The notes under the pieces were generated by a model, which saw nothing but the letters and a program-made list of their open reading frames with translations, did no database searches and was not told where the DNA came from. The position numbers and the translations under genes are program-made. A stretch of 64,000 nt of DNA, from the NCBI GenBank assembly GCA_038373865.1, contig JAXGGA010001610.1:82214-146213 (forward strand), read 5' to 3'. The stretch's first letter is position 1; every line of letters begins with the position of its first letter. This DNA comes from Uloborus plumipes. Taxonomy: Eukaryota; Arthropoda; Arachnida; Araneae; Uloboridae. This document shows positions 35,401 to 50,400 of the stretch, one piece after another.

Positions 35401-38400
35401 CACAGACTTTTGAAAAAAAAAAAAAAAACTCTAAAGGGGTAATACGTATACTGAAATAAGAGATAGCAAAAACATGAGACATATTGTTGCCTCAAAGTAA
35501 CAGTAGGATGCATAGCTCTTGTTTTCAGGCTTAGGTGTTTTACTGTTACTCTAAGGCGACAATGTAACCATTGCTAAACAATGCCATACATCCATCAATC
35601 ACATTACATATATTTTCTCTTTTATATAGTTTTTCTTTTGCAAACAACAAATAGACTGCTTTCAGTACTTAAAATCAACTGATTCAAAACATAAAAACTC
35701 TAAAACAGCATTTCTTAATTTTTTTTCTTCTTCCAGAGCCCAAGAAAAAAAAAACTTATTGTTTTAAAAATGAGTGCAAATTTGTAAAAACATTTTTGAG
35801 TAACTTGTTTTAAACGAAATTTTTAAGCTGCAATTTAAACAAAATTAGTGGTATTTATGTTATGGCTTACAAAACTTGAATTTGCATTCAATATTTAACA
35901 AATGTGTTGAAGAATTTATTTTGGTTAACTTATAAGCTGAAAGCCTCATTTTTCACATAGGTAGTTGGAAATGGTAAAGGAGCCAACAAGAACATTTAAG
36001 TTGATCTTTTGAAATTAGTACATTCTTTAACCTTTAAGAACCGGGTGGTACACATGTTGTACCACAAGTCTTTTTTCCTTTGAGGACAGGGTTGAAATCT
36101 TTGCTTCTACCCCTGCTCAAAAGAGCAGGGGATTTTGCCAAAATTTCATACTCCCTTACTGGGGGATTACAGCTTTGTATTCGAACCGCGAAGTCAAAAA
36201 ACCTAAGTGCTTGCCGTTGCACCTTCCCGTTCTCAGAGGAAAAGGGACCTGCGGTTCAACAGTTGTACCACCTGTCTCGAAAGGAAAACTTCTATACGAA
36301 TAGCCCGAATCCAAAAGGTTAAAACTGCATCAGAGTATCATTAACAGCCTTAAATTTTTATCGTGCGGTTAAATCATATGCGGTTTCAATACAGTAACAT
36401 ATTCTTGCTATGGCATAGTTGACGAGCGTATAGTGACAAAAATAGGTTTTAAATACATAATTTGTTTCAATATATTTTTCTGCTGTTCATTCAGAATATA
36501 CTGACTAAAGTATTCACTCAGACCCCATTTTTATTGTTCTTTTAAAATGACAAATTCCAATTGCATAAAGAGTGCAAGCTTTATGGAACTTTGTGTGAAC
36601 ACTGTGGAACCCATGGGTTCAGAGGCACACAATTTAACCCCCCTGCGGTTAGACATTACATGTTAAATGGACATAAGTTGTAGAGAACCTTCAGTTAGTT
36701 AAGGAATGCTGCTCTAAAACATTTGTTTTGCAAATGCCAACTAAAATGCAAATTTGCACAATTTATTAGCATAGTACATGTTATAAATGAAATTGTATGT
36801 AAAAACACTACTTAGGAGAAAATCTGCATTGGAGATTGTCTTCTAATTAGTTGAGACAAAACCCCAGCTTTTGTAATCTTGGTTTTAAGTTCTTGGTATA
36901 TTAGCTGTATTTTAGCATTTAGTGCTTTTTTCCCAGTACAATTTTGTAATGGGTATATCTTGAGCAGAGATGGGAACAGTTGGGGAAAAAACCCGAAAAA
37001 ATGTTTTTCCGCCATTTTCTGAAGGGGTTAGGGAAAAATTGGAAATTTTGAAATTTTAGACAAAATAATGTATTTTGAAATCGAAAATATTTACATTCTG
37101 ATTCTTTTTTTGTCTAAACATACTTTTGTATGCTCAATATCCTTCACAATATCACTATGTAAATTTGCTAAAAAATGGTAAAAACCAAGCCTATTTACAC
37201 GTAAATACATTGATTTTCCAAAGTCGGGGGGGGGGGGGGGGGGGCAATTGCCCCCCTCCCCTGAAAAACGAAATGATGGGCCTGCATTTCTACCAATAAA
37301 ATTTAGTCTAGGAGGACCAGTAACAAAGAAAGTAATTAGCCGGTGGTCAGATAAAGTAATTTCATCAGACACCTTTCAACCTTTAACCTGATCAAGACAA
37401 GAGCTGCCGCACATTGTCAGGTCTATTCACATTAACATAGGAGATTCATTGCCTTTGTTAAGAAGACATAGGTTGTAAACTTCCAGTAAAAACTATCGCT
37501 ACATTTGTTGCAGTCAGAACTGCCCCAAAGTACATTGTGAGCATTATCATCACAATCAATAACAAATTTCTTATTGGCTTTTTTACAATGCTTAATAAGA
37601 GCTTTCATTTTCTCAGAGAGGGTTTCTCAGACGCTTCCTTCAGTTCAAAAGGAAGATAAACAGACATACGAATAAGTTCATCTTTATGTTCTTTATCCTC
37701 ATTAGTTACCTTGACAGCGACATTGTTAACATCAAGGTAGTTAATGAGATTCAGGGCAATAAGCCCAGAGCTGGTAATAATACATGCCCTAGGAGTTGCA
37801 CAAGTAGTATCATGGCAAGTTTTATGATCCTGGATACCTAGTCCTAAAATTTTGCCCTCTATGAACTCCTCAGGGTTCTTCAATCAAATCAATATTTAAA
37901 CTTACCTCTCGCAATAACCTTTACACAAAACAAAATCACATGATAAATTACCACACGTTTAAAAAGTGCTATCGTTTGTTCAGCAGTAGTGCAAAAGGTA
38001 GATTTATCAACTATAGCAACTTGGTAATCAGAATTTAAACTGATAAAGAATCCAAAAAGGCTCTCACCCGGAACTAAAAAAATTAAACTACTGTTTCTTA
38101 AAGCATATTATTTTCCTTTTGATTCCCATATTATACATACCAAGTTTCAATGATATATACAATTTTCAAAATGACCTCAAGGGTAGATCTGAACAGAAAT
38201 ACTTTAATTACATCCAACTGTATACTGTATATTACAGTTGTGAGAAAGAAGAGGATAGTTATGAAAGGAAGAACTAAATTTAGGCAAATACTGTTTTTAG
38301 AATAGCGTTTAGTGGCATAAAACATTTCTGTATAAATTGCAGGTATTTTTTATTTCATACTTATTTTTCAATTGATCCACATAGCATACAAAGATTTGAC

Positions 38401-41400
38401 ACATAATTTCGAAAGCAAAACACAAAGGTAGATTTGAGCAGAGTAATCTTACGTACAAACATGCTGTACATTGACATTTGTTTGATTAAAACAGAAGTTG
38501 TTTCAGAAAGAAGTAAATCTGGAAAATACTGTATACAACAAAAACAAAGTTTAAAATATACATTTTGAGGAAGTTGTAGTAGATACCCCCTCCTTTTTTC
38601 AAAATTTACTGATGATTATAAATATACATTTTTAAAATACAAAAGAGACGTTACACAAAAATATTTTCAGAAAATGAGTATTGTACAAATAATTTTGAGT
38701 CTAGATTGAATTTTAAATAATTATTTTGTGTTAACGATATTAAATAGCACTAAATTAAGATAACATTTGAGTAAGTAGATTAAAATAACTAAAATGAAAA
38801 CTGGCTGAAAGTTAATCTTACCTAACAGTCTTAACTTATGGTGAGTTTCACTTATTTCAGGCAAAAAAAACATTTTAATTATTGTGCTAGCAACCAAAAT
38901 TTACACTAAAAGTGCTTGTGTGACTAAGGTATCTGTTAGTCTAAGATAAACAATAAAGTACATACACTCTTTCCATACAGCACTTGAACTTGAGACAGAT
39001 CAGCATGTTGTATAGTAATAAATGATGGATTTGAATCATTAGAATTTTCAAGTTCCATATCTTGAGGTACAGAAAATTTCTCCTCAGTGCTGTCAGGAGG
39101 AGGTGGAGGAGGACTGTCAGGCGGTCCAAAAGGGGGAGGTGGCGGAGAAGGTGAATCTACACCAGGAGGACGAGGTGGTGGAGAAGATTCTAGAACCCAT
39201 TTACCATCCTTAACAGCTAAAAACAACATAAAATGAAAAATTCCACGTTAACAAGAATGGTCGAAAAAAAAAAAAAGAAAAACAGCAAGCCAACAGTTAT
39301 TTAGATACCGCATAATTGAGTTATTCGTACATTTCATAAATTATATTTGAAGTATTACAATAACAAGATTTTTTTTTCTTGAAATCATTTATGAGCATAA
39401 TTTAGTACTTTATTCAACATAACACTACCTTGCCTTTATAAGATGATATTTTCTAACATTACACATTTTAAAATGAGCTTTGTACACTAGGGGTCACAAC
39501 CTTTTTCAGTGAAGGGCCACAAGCTTAACAGGAGCTCCATTGGAGGGCCGCATGCAAGGCGATCATTTGGAGGGCTCCTGAAGGGTGATTATCCCCCTGC
39601 AGGCATTGAGAAATTGTCATGTTTTTCGTTTTTGTTTTTTAATTTTAAATATACTTTTTCATGTAAATTACATTGAGTATATATCTTTGGCCTCTGGAAA
39701 ATTTTGAAAAATGATGGTCCTGGTATCAGCATGAACCAGTACTTTCTCTCAACAATTAGAAACTTGATTTGCATATATCAGAGGTCAATAAGGAAACTAA
39801 CTCCATCTCTTTCAAGAGCTTCACAAACAAGAGCTCTAAATAATCTATTTATTCGTCTTTTAGATTGAAAAATATCCATTCACTACGGGGTGAGTGAAAA
39901 AATTAAAAAATGATAGTTTTTTTTTTATTTTAAATCTAGTATTTGTTTTGAAAAATATTCTTGTATTCTTGTTCAATATGATTTGTATAGTCACCACTCC
40001 AAAAATAAGAAGAAATATCGTAACCTGAAAGCCGATGTTAAAAGATTGCTGAAAAAGTACATGTAAATTCTCAAATTACGCTTGGCACACGGCATCGAAA
40101 AAACACATGAAAATATACCCAAATTGCAAAGTATCTATCATATAAAGTAAAATAAGTAGGATTTTTACCATTCAAGTTGGAAACGTAGACCTTGAGCAAG
40201 GGACTATTAAAAAAAAGTAACATTTTTCAAAATGGCGCGTTTTTTTTTTCTTTGTCGTGGTCGTTATCGTAACAATTATTAGGTTTGCTGAATTAATGCC
40301 AAGAAGCTATAAGGGTCTGCTGTCCACTGATTAGTAATTGAAAATTGAAATTTTCATGCTGACTCTTTTTTCTTACAAAGTCCTGAAATCTTTCTACAAA
40401 TGAATTTTGGAGCGTTTTAATCAGTGTGTAGTTTAAAATCCCACCAGAAAAATCTTTTACTTCTTCTTCCCCCTCTGAGTTAAAAAAAAAAAAAGCTGAT
40501 TTTTTTTTCTTTTTTTAAAAAAAAAAATTTTTTTTTCTTTTTTCAACAGAAAAAATTAAATGCACTCGCGGGTCGCACATCGCTATGCGGCGGGCCGCAT
40601 TTGGCCCGCGGGCGGCACGTTGTGCACCCCTATTGTACACCAATTCATTTGGACTTCCAATTCCAATAAAATCCACAAAGCTAAAGGTTTTCTGTAGCGA
40701 AGAAGATACTTGTTTGCTTTTATATATTATTACATGCCCACTTAATTTTACGAATATTGTTCACTTGAACTACTGTATAAAATCTCTAAAAAAAATTACA
40801 CACACACGTTTCAATTACAGGCAGAAATATTCATCTTATGCTAAACCACAGAAATTTAATCATCGGAACAGCATTCTATGTCCTTAAAATATCTCAATTG
40901 AAAAGTAATTTAACAGTTGAAAATGTAATCTGAACTATAATAATATCATTTGATAGCCATAAATATAATTCAAATACAAAATCAGACATATGATGTAGTA
41001 AACATGTTTCATTAGCCATATTTACAAAGATTACTTATGATACATAATACAAAATATTGCTTGATATCTGGAGCATCCTTAAACTGTAGAAATATAATCT
41101 AAGATTCAAAAATATAATCCCTGATTTTGAAAACATAATTAAAAATGAACATCCGAAAACATCGCTGATGGAGGAAAATATATCTTCCCATAATTTTAAC
41201 AGATAACCTCTTCAAAAAATGGAGAAAAGAACAAAAGCTTAAAATAAAGCAATCTTTCATAAAATCAATACTGTAAATCATTTAATAATCAGTCTAATAA
41301 AATGTACATATATTTAACAAATATTTTCAAAAGGATAATATAAATAATCATTTTTTTCACACTAAAAATATAAAGATAAAACTTCACTTATCTTACTGCA

Positions 41401-44400
41401 CTTGCTATATTTCTAGATTAAAAAAAAATTAAATATTTTTAAGCGTTGTTGATTCAAAAAATAAGCTATTAAATTTTTTAAAAATTATACAATAGCTAAA
41501 AATCCAGGGTACAGAAAGAGCAAATTTTTTTTCTCAAAACTAGAGCTCACAAGAGGAAAGCAAGGACTTCTGCTTTAGATGTGGAATATTTTCATTGATT
41601 AAAAGAGTGTGCATTCCCTGGAAGCATTATATTCCAAATTACATTCCAAGAATGAAGGCAATATGCATGGCTGTCATTAGAAATACTTTTAATGCCTATG
41701 CAAATGTAATTTACATAATGCAAATCAGAAATAAGCTTCAAAACTTTGTCAACTGTATTCTCACTTTGCCATTTAAATAAATTTAGCATCATGAAAAGGG
41801 AGGGGGGGGGTGACAATTGAAAATTTTAAAATGTTACAATTGAATGCTTTGTTGAACTACAAACTGTCAAACATTCTAAAAATTTAAAATCCAGGGTTGA
41901 CAGTGACTAAAGTGCAAAAAAAGAGGAAATCCCATTGCAGCCCCCTTGGAAAATTTGAAATGAGAGGCTTGAAGATTTAACGATACAAAAAGAAAAAAAA
42001 AAAAAACACTCTAATGCTAATTTCCTCCAAATGTTTGGGAAGAACTAAATATTGCACATAATGTTTGTTCTTAAAGCATAGTATTCTGGTATTCTTCAAA
42101 TTTCAGTCATGAAAAACGTCAGGATTTAAAAATTCTTGCACACAAAGAACAAATGCACTGATTTAACAGGTGCATCAATAAAAAAGTTTAGTCTATGTCT
42201 AAGAAAATAATTAACATTCAATTTGAGACAAAAATATAAAAGTCTCAGTCATTTACCCCTTCTTTTCTAGTTTTCTAATGATGACTGTGAGATATGCAAG
42301 TCTGAAAATTAGATACTTCCAGAAATCCAAAATTTTGATCAAAAGATGAATTAACAATCACTTAAGTTACAAAGTTAGTTGAACATGAAAACTATAAAAT
42401 CCCAAAAAACCTTAACAGGCTGTAAGACCTTAAAGATTTATTCAAATTCTAAACTGTGTGTTAAATTAAGTTTTTCTTTCTCTGGTTAATTTTACATGGT
42501 ATGAATGAGCAACTAAAACGATGTTAATAAATAAATAAATTACTGAAATAGTGAAAAAAGTACCGTAAAATGGGGTGTATAAGAACAGCGGGGTCAATCG
42601 GAACAAAACTTCTCGACCGTGCAAAGAAATTCTTCATAAATATACTATTGGGTATTTTTCGCCCTTAATTTTTTTAAAAAAAGGTAAGAGCATAGGAAGT
42701 TGGAAAAAATTACTTTCGTCAATCTAGCAACGCTACTGGCTTATAAGGAGGGCTGCACGTGGAGTGCTAGAAAACATCACATTTTCATAGGCTGCAAAAC
42801 TTCATATGTAAAACCTTCTTATATTTTAAACCTAAGAGTGGTATGTTTCAATTATGCATGTATCTGAACAACAGAATACCACATTAGAATTTACATTTTT
42901 TAAAAATTATGTCATAAAAATGAAGAATTCTGAAAAATGACATAGGGTAAAAAATTGTGGGGTGTATCGGAACACTTGGTTCTGCTGTTCATATTCAAAT
43001 TTATTCAAAGAAAACTGTTTGAAAAATCATGATTCTAAAGCCAATTTTTTTAATCAAGACAAGAACAAGGATTTATTACTGTTTGTCCCTTCTCGTGAGC
43101 AACTAGATCTTAAAATGACAGAAAAGAAAAACAGATTTCAAAAGATTTTTGCTTCAGGACACTTTTTTTTACTTAAAATACAAGGGGAAAAGTCATGCAG
43201 ACTTTATGTATCAAAAGTCCAGCACACAGACAGCAATGAATAAGTGGGAAAATCTTACAGGACAATTTCCAAAACCCAGAGATTTCAAGAAACTAAAGAA
43301 AAGCCAGCGTTCATCCCAGAAAATATATTGAAAAACTTAAGCCAAGCCACAACTGCTAGTTTTAAGGACAAGTACATATTTGTAGACGATATAAGTGACT
43401 TCAATTTATGTTGCAGATTTGTATTTCCATTCAAAAGCATTTCTTAAAATTAATTTCAATTTTTCATAAGTTCAAAATCATTTTGAATTTTGACAAATCA
43501 TAAACGCTTACTTGTATAGAAAACTGAGACATGATGGGGGAAAATGGTGGTCATATTTGCATTCACAAGGGGTCATTTTACATAAGAATCAGCACAAATG
43601 GGGCCAGAATTTTTCAGAGTGGTTATGTGTTGCGTAGTGCAATTTAATTCAAATTTTTGAAAAGCAGTTTAGTAGTTTTTAATTACCTTTATCTGTTAAA
43701 GTTGTTGAAGAACAATTTTGCAGTTGATTTTCTGCAACAGATGATGATACTGGAGGATCATTCTTTTTAGAACATATAGCTGTAGAGCTAGATGCAGCAC
43801 TTTCTGAAGAAAGATTGCAAGGCAAAGGAGAGGCTTTTTGACTCATTAACTCTGTAGGGTAAGTCCACTGAGTTGACTGTTTTCTTCTGTTTGTATAAAA
43901 ATATCTCTTATTTGCCCTATAAAATAAGAATTTGAGGAGATGAAACAAAGAGCAACATGGATTAAACATACTTACAAAATAAAAAATAATCTTGAACTTT
44001 TACAAAAGTAGCATCAATATTTATTCTATTTCACAATGCATGAAAATTTAATTTCAAATGAAACATTACATCACTTAAGGTGACCAGCAATAAAGTGACA
44101 AAATCTGGAAAACTATATGCAAGCAAAAAGCCGTGCTACAGAAAAAAAAAACACTTATTTTTCACCTATAAATTTAGAAAAGAACACCATTAGTGTGAAT
44201 AATAACACAAGGCTTCAGGGAACAACAAATGTTCATTTAAATAACTAAGACAAAGAAAATTGTTAATTTGCTTCAATGAAAACAATTCACAGCTACTATA
44301 TAATCTTGCACATTTAATTCTTCACTAAATGAATAAAATCTCAGTATAAGGTTTTAATATGTTGATTTAAATTTCACAATTTATTAACAATCGGTGATAT

Positions 44401-47400
44401 GCTGCTAAAGTAAATTTTTATTCTGAGCAAATGAAGAATAAATCTGAAATGTTGGCAACATACAGTGAATCAAACAAATACAACTAAATGAAGCTAAGAT
44501 TTTAAAGAATATATAGACCATCATAGTTGTGCAGAATGATGTACACAGCAAATATTAATCAACAGAGATATGTTTTATTATATTGAAACAACTTCTGTAT
44601 TGCACACAATACTATGCAAAAATTCGAACACAGTGGACTGAATCAGATTAACTACACTAGTAGACAAAAGAAACTTTTTTTTTTTAGCCACATGGTAAAA
44701 AATACATGATCTTTGTGTAAAATGTGCTTAAATGAAACATGCAAACAATCTTTCTCCATAACTATGACACACAACTGAAGTCTGAAAGAAATGCATAGGT
44801 TCTTATGTATGATGAATACAAAAAACAAAAAAATAAATTCTTAATTTCTTACTATACTTGCCATCAGGTACATTCTTCTTAAATGCCCATGAATAATTGG
44901 CAAGCATTTGCTTCCCTGGACAAGGGAATGCTCAGTAAACATACCTTTTTTTAAAGCTTTAAATCACTTATATGTGGAAATTCTGATTTGAAATACTGAA
45001 ATCCAGCACAAGTCTTATCAATCAACTGAATGTACACATCTAGAACTAACAAATGTGGAAATCAAGGTCATACAATCATGCAATTTAAACAGACAGGCAG
45101 TGCATCTATTTATTTACATAGATGTACATAATGATCATTCGGCTTAAAAACAGAAAGGATGTATTGAGCAAATGGATTATAAATATACTTCCAATAGCTC
45201 TTAAGTTACACTTGTAGGTAACCCCCCATTTAACACTTTAATTTCCAAATTTCTGCTTTGCATATAGTAGTTTTTTGCAAAGCTTTTTCTTTTATTCAAA
45301 AGAATATGTCTGCTGAACATATTGACTACTTCCACTAATCTGCTTGATCAGAATCATTGAACTCATATATTTCATCTAATGAACACTATTTCAATAAAGG
45401 AACTGAAAGCCTCTTTCATAATATTTCAGAGGCAATTATGAGGTTGAGTCAGTTAAAAGTGATCATGGAATTTGCAAACACACAGTAGCAGAACAAATTA
45501 AAAATCAAATTAGGTTTAAGATTTTTCGGATGAAAAAAAAAAAAAAGAAAAGGAAAAAAAAAAGATAAAATTGACAAAAACCTTTGTGTCACAAATTTCT
45601 CTATGTACACTTTCCAAACAGCTAAAACCAATAACTAGGATTTAAAGTTGAAAGCCTTGTATGTGCTAAAATTTGATTTAACTAGTTACAATCTTTCCCA
45701 CTCACGCACCAATACATAAAGTGTTAAAAAAATTCTCCACAAAATTGGTAGATGATGCAATATTACAATGAAATTAATTATAAATCAAAAATTTACTTAT
45801 GCAAAATTTTATGCTGATAAAGTGCAACTACAATTATTTCTTGCACCTTTTCCTGCTTTTTATTCTGAAGACAAAAATATACAAAATTAAATATTAACGA
45901 AAAATATAGTCACAAAGTTTTAAAACTTCCTTTATTCCTGAACATAGCTTACTTGAAGTTTTGTTCACTATGCTCTTAACTGAAATATTTAACATATGTG
46001 ACTAAATTGTTTAAATAAAATTTTTATCAGAACAGTTCTTGGAATACAGTCATCACACATCAATTAGATTCAAGCTGGCATTACTTCCAAAGCATCACAA
46101 GTCAAACAGCAAGGCAATCCTAAACACAAAACAAAGGATTATATAACCATACATTTGTATATACAGATGCTAATAGATGCCCTTACCTCAGAACAAGTAT
46201 ATTATAATTAAATTAACCTTTAAAATACACATGTTGTAACATAAGTCTTTTTTCCTAAGAGGACAAGGTTGAAATTTTCACTCGAACCCTTTGGAACCGG
46301 GGATTTTTTCAAGGTTTCATACCTCTGGTACAACAGTTTATACCTTCTCTTTTCAATGGAAAATAAATCTGTGGTTCAACTGTCGTACTACCTGGGTCGA
46401 AAGAAAAATTTCTATATGAACAGCCAGGACCAAAAGGTTAATGCTGCTCAAGAATGTTTTAAAAGTACACAACTGGCCAATAAAATTGCTACACCAATAA
46501 GGTAACATACGAGACATGAGGGATTTACAAAACAGAAAGCAAATATTGTGGTACGCAACTGATTAGATTTTCAATGTATTCATGTAAAATAGGCAAATAG
46601 GCACTGGTAGAGCCTACAATTGCATCAAGCTAATACAAACTTACACAATTTGTCAAATTTTAACATGTTTTGCACTTCATTGTTCTTCATTAGACTATCA
46701 TGAGTTCCAGATGCAGTCCTATGTGGTTTAATGTTTAGTGTCACTGTCACTCCCCCAGATGATTCTAGTTATCACAAACAAAGGAAGGACCAACCATATC
46801 TCAAATACTTATATGACAATCCACAAGTTTCATACTAAAATTAAGGGAGTTGTAGACCAAAAGTCTCATACATGCCAACACAACCTTCTTTTTTGTGTGT
46901 GGGTGTGTGAGTAAAAATGAGCTATGAAATAAATACTAGACTGAGTGTTTTTCCTGTTTCCAATTTCTCCAACTTTTATCATATTTTACTTTTTACAGAT
47001 CCTACTTTTCTGACAAATAGTCAATGCTTTTTACAGAAAAAAATTAATTATAAGTAATCAAAATATATGGTTGATCTGAAATTATTTAGTGGTTGACTCT
47101 AAGAACATTTATTAATGAACCACAAGCACAAATCAATTACCGGGGGAAAAAACTTTTTCGTAAAAAAAGATTTATCATATTTTATCTTGAGCAAAAATGT
47201 TTAAAATCACTTTGGTTTGGGGAAAAAAAAATTTAAAACCAACATAAGTTGATGTATTGACCGTTTCAATCAACTATTAGCACTGATAGCACCTTAGACA
47301 GCTAGTGGTTCACCACTCATTTATTCCTACGTAAATGGTTAGTTATGAAATGATTTTTTAAAATTATTTACTGAAAATACACATCAAATACCAGCCATCT

Positions 47401-50400
47401 ATACATATAATCAAATAAGAAGTTTGTGTGTGCGTGTATTTATGGCGCGCTTCCCGGAAAACGGTAACGACAAGGAGGATAAAATTTGATACACAGGGGC
47501 AGATTTTGCCGTAGAGGTGTATCTCTGAGCCTGATTTTTGATATTTTTTTAGAAAAAAAAGTATTTTAATGTTTTATTTGATTTTTGGTAAATTTCACAC
47601 ATTTATGCCAATTTCCGGCCAATTGAGTCACAGAAGTGATTTTTGCACCAGAGTGTAGGATTTTTTTTTTTTTAATTTTTACTTTTTTTTTTAATGATGA
47701 AAAAAACTTGTTGAGTAATTTTTGTATTTTTTGTGAATTTTTGAAAAAAACTTTATTTTGCATTTTCCCCCGCTATTGGTTTTTTGCAAGTCCATCTCAA
47801 GGAAAGCACAAAAGCCTCTTTCTTTAATTATGTAATAAGTGAAAACATTTCCCCCTCTTCAGAGAAAAAGTTTTCCAAAATATGCAACACTTTTTTTAAA
47901 GCAATTTTTAAAAGCAGAACAACACTGTCGTAAAGAAAAAACGTTCCTCGCTACTGCTTCCTGCCACTGACGTCACTGCCAGTTTTTTGATTCAATGCTG
48001 GTGAAATAAAATCTTTACCAACTACAATGTTTTATTTTTTACTATTATTTAGAATCAATACTTCTTACTTTAAAAACTGAAGATTTTACTCCATATTTTA
48101 AAGAAATGTTATTTTTTTTACATAGTGCTTTTCCTAAAAAATTTAACTTTGAAGTTTTTTTTTTCCTCTAAATTTAATTTTAAGATAACTAGAAGGAACA
48201 TTTTTTTACGCACTATGTCAAGCTGTGTGCTTAGATTACATTTTGTTGGTGATGTTTCGATGTTGGCCATGCTACATCTTCCGTCTGTGCTAAAGCTAAG
48301 ATTCTGATAATTAATAATTTTAATCATTAATATCTGTTTTTAATAACATTTTTTTTGTATAATTACATTTTTTTTCTTTAGCCGTTTGTAGTTTGATTTG
48401 GAAAATTAAACTAAAAGTGTTTTGTATCACTCTTTCTCCACTTACTACTGGTTAAGAAGTGTTTTTGTTTGCTTCTTGCTCTGTTTTGTTCTTTTTCTTT
48501 TCGCTGTTTGCAGGGGAATGTGGGCACAATGAAATTGTAAAATATTTTAACAGTTTGCAGTACCACCAATCTAGCAGTATTTCATCTTTTTCCGCCCATA
48601 GATAAATTAGCTCATCCAAGGTCATCATGTTACCACAGCTAAATTATACCTCTGGTGATTTTAATATGATACAGTTCTTATATATAGTCCTTTATGTGTC
48701 ATATTTGAGAAATAAGGAATTATCTATTGAAAAAGAAGAAAGAGTAAAACAAAGAGTAAATAATTACAGAATATTACTTACTTAATAAAAAGAAAACCAG
48801 AGGTTAAGAAATATTACATATGATGCTTTTCCACAGCAAAACGAAGATTGCATCATTTCCTGCAATTAAAGTAAAATATTTCATACTTGACTCATACTCT
48901 TTGCATAGAAATGCTAATACAGAGATCTAAACAAATAAGATGAACCCAAATGTGAGATTAAATGCATTGTTTGTAACAAGAGAAAACATTTTATTAAAAA
49001 ATATATAAAAGCATCAATACTGTTTCTTGATTTGAATCACTTACACCAGAATTTGATCTCAAAGAATATGTGCCAAGTAAAAAGAAACAGAAAACCAACC
49101 AATAAAAACTTATGTAACACAATGAAAGATGAAATGCTCATAATTCCACTAAACCAATTTCCTTAAATGTTGTATGAATTATTGTAGGTACACAAGCATA
49201 TTTTAATACATTCTATAATAGTAAATGTCATAGGTCTCATAATCTAACCTGAAAACACTGAATTGCACTATTAGAATATAAACATAATAATTTAAGACAG
49301 TGAAAACTATCAACTTAATTCTCAAAACACAAGTTCTGCATAAACCAAAGATAATTTCAAGAATTCATAAAACTTCACACAGATTTGTTTACTATAAGAA
49401 AGAAGATTTGCAACAATTTAAAGCAACAAAACGAAATCTACTAATGGGGAAGGGGGGAGGGCCCAACGTATATGTTTGTGAGACAGACTCAAACAATCAA
49501 ACAAACAAAACCAACTATGTGTGATAGCACTTCTTTTTCTGATTAGTTCAGGGTTATTGAAAATATCACTCCACCTGGAGATAGATTCTAGTCTATCCTA
49601 AATTGACTAATCTTGCTGACTCTCACGATCATCAGTAATTACATTTCAGTGATAGCTAAATGTTTTCTTTTATTTTATTTTACATTTGTGCCAAAGCTTA
49701 AAGTTGATATCACAAAGGACCTCCTCTGTAATTCATAGATAACTACATTTTTAGCATTTTCTGATAGAAACTAGAGAAGGTGTTGCATTCAGCACATCTA
49801 GTAACTGATGAAAGAGTTTGCATTCAACAGGTGCCAGATTCTATGGCAGTATGTAGGTCATACAGTGCGTCCCAAAAGTTTAGAGAAAACAAGTTTTCCA
49901 AGTTTTACGAGAGAAAAGAAGAAACAACGATTTCAACACAACTTAGAATCATGAAAAATATCCATACAATAATAATATTTTTTATTAATTTAATTATACA
50001 ATCACAGATTTTGTGATTTTAATTAAAACTCAAATTTTACTGTCCCAAAAATTTATAGACAGCTCATTATATTAATTTTAACATTCAAATTTTTAAGCCG
50101 TCTTTTCTAATAACTTCAAAAACACGATCAGGCATACTTAAAACAAGATTTTGAAGAACTTCTGGCTTTAATGAAAATCAACTACGTTCAATTTGCAGCC
50201 TAAGATCTTGAACTGTTGTAAACTGTCTTCCATTAGCATATACATCTCTCGCTAGTATTCCCCAGAGGTTTTCTATTGGGTTTAAGTCAGGACTCGGGCT
50301 GGCCATTCCATAACAGTTACTTCGTTTTGTCTAAAACATTGCATTGTTGAATTAGACGTGTGAATGGAGCAATTGTTTTCCTGGAATAAACATTCGTCCC

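Noticed and set aside
36034..36322. Opposing 62- and 80-codon frames
   Set aside because: Both lie inside the TTAA MITE, and the related copy at 46217 does not conserve either frame.
40585..40887. 100-codon + strand frame starting RRAAFGPRAARCAPL
   Set aside because: The Arg/Ala-rich start is the GC-rich terminus of the hAT MITE; the rest is intron.
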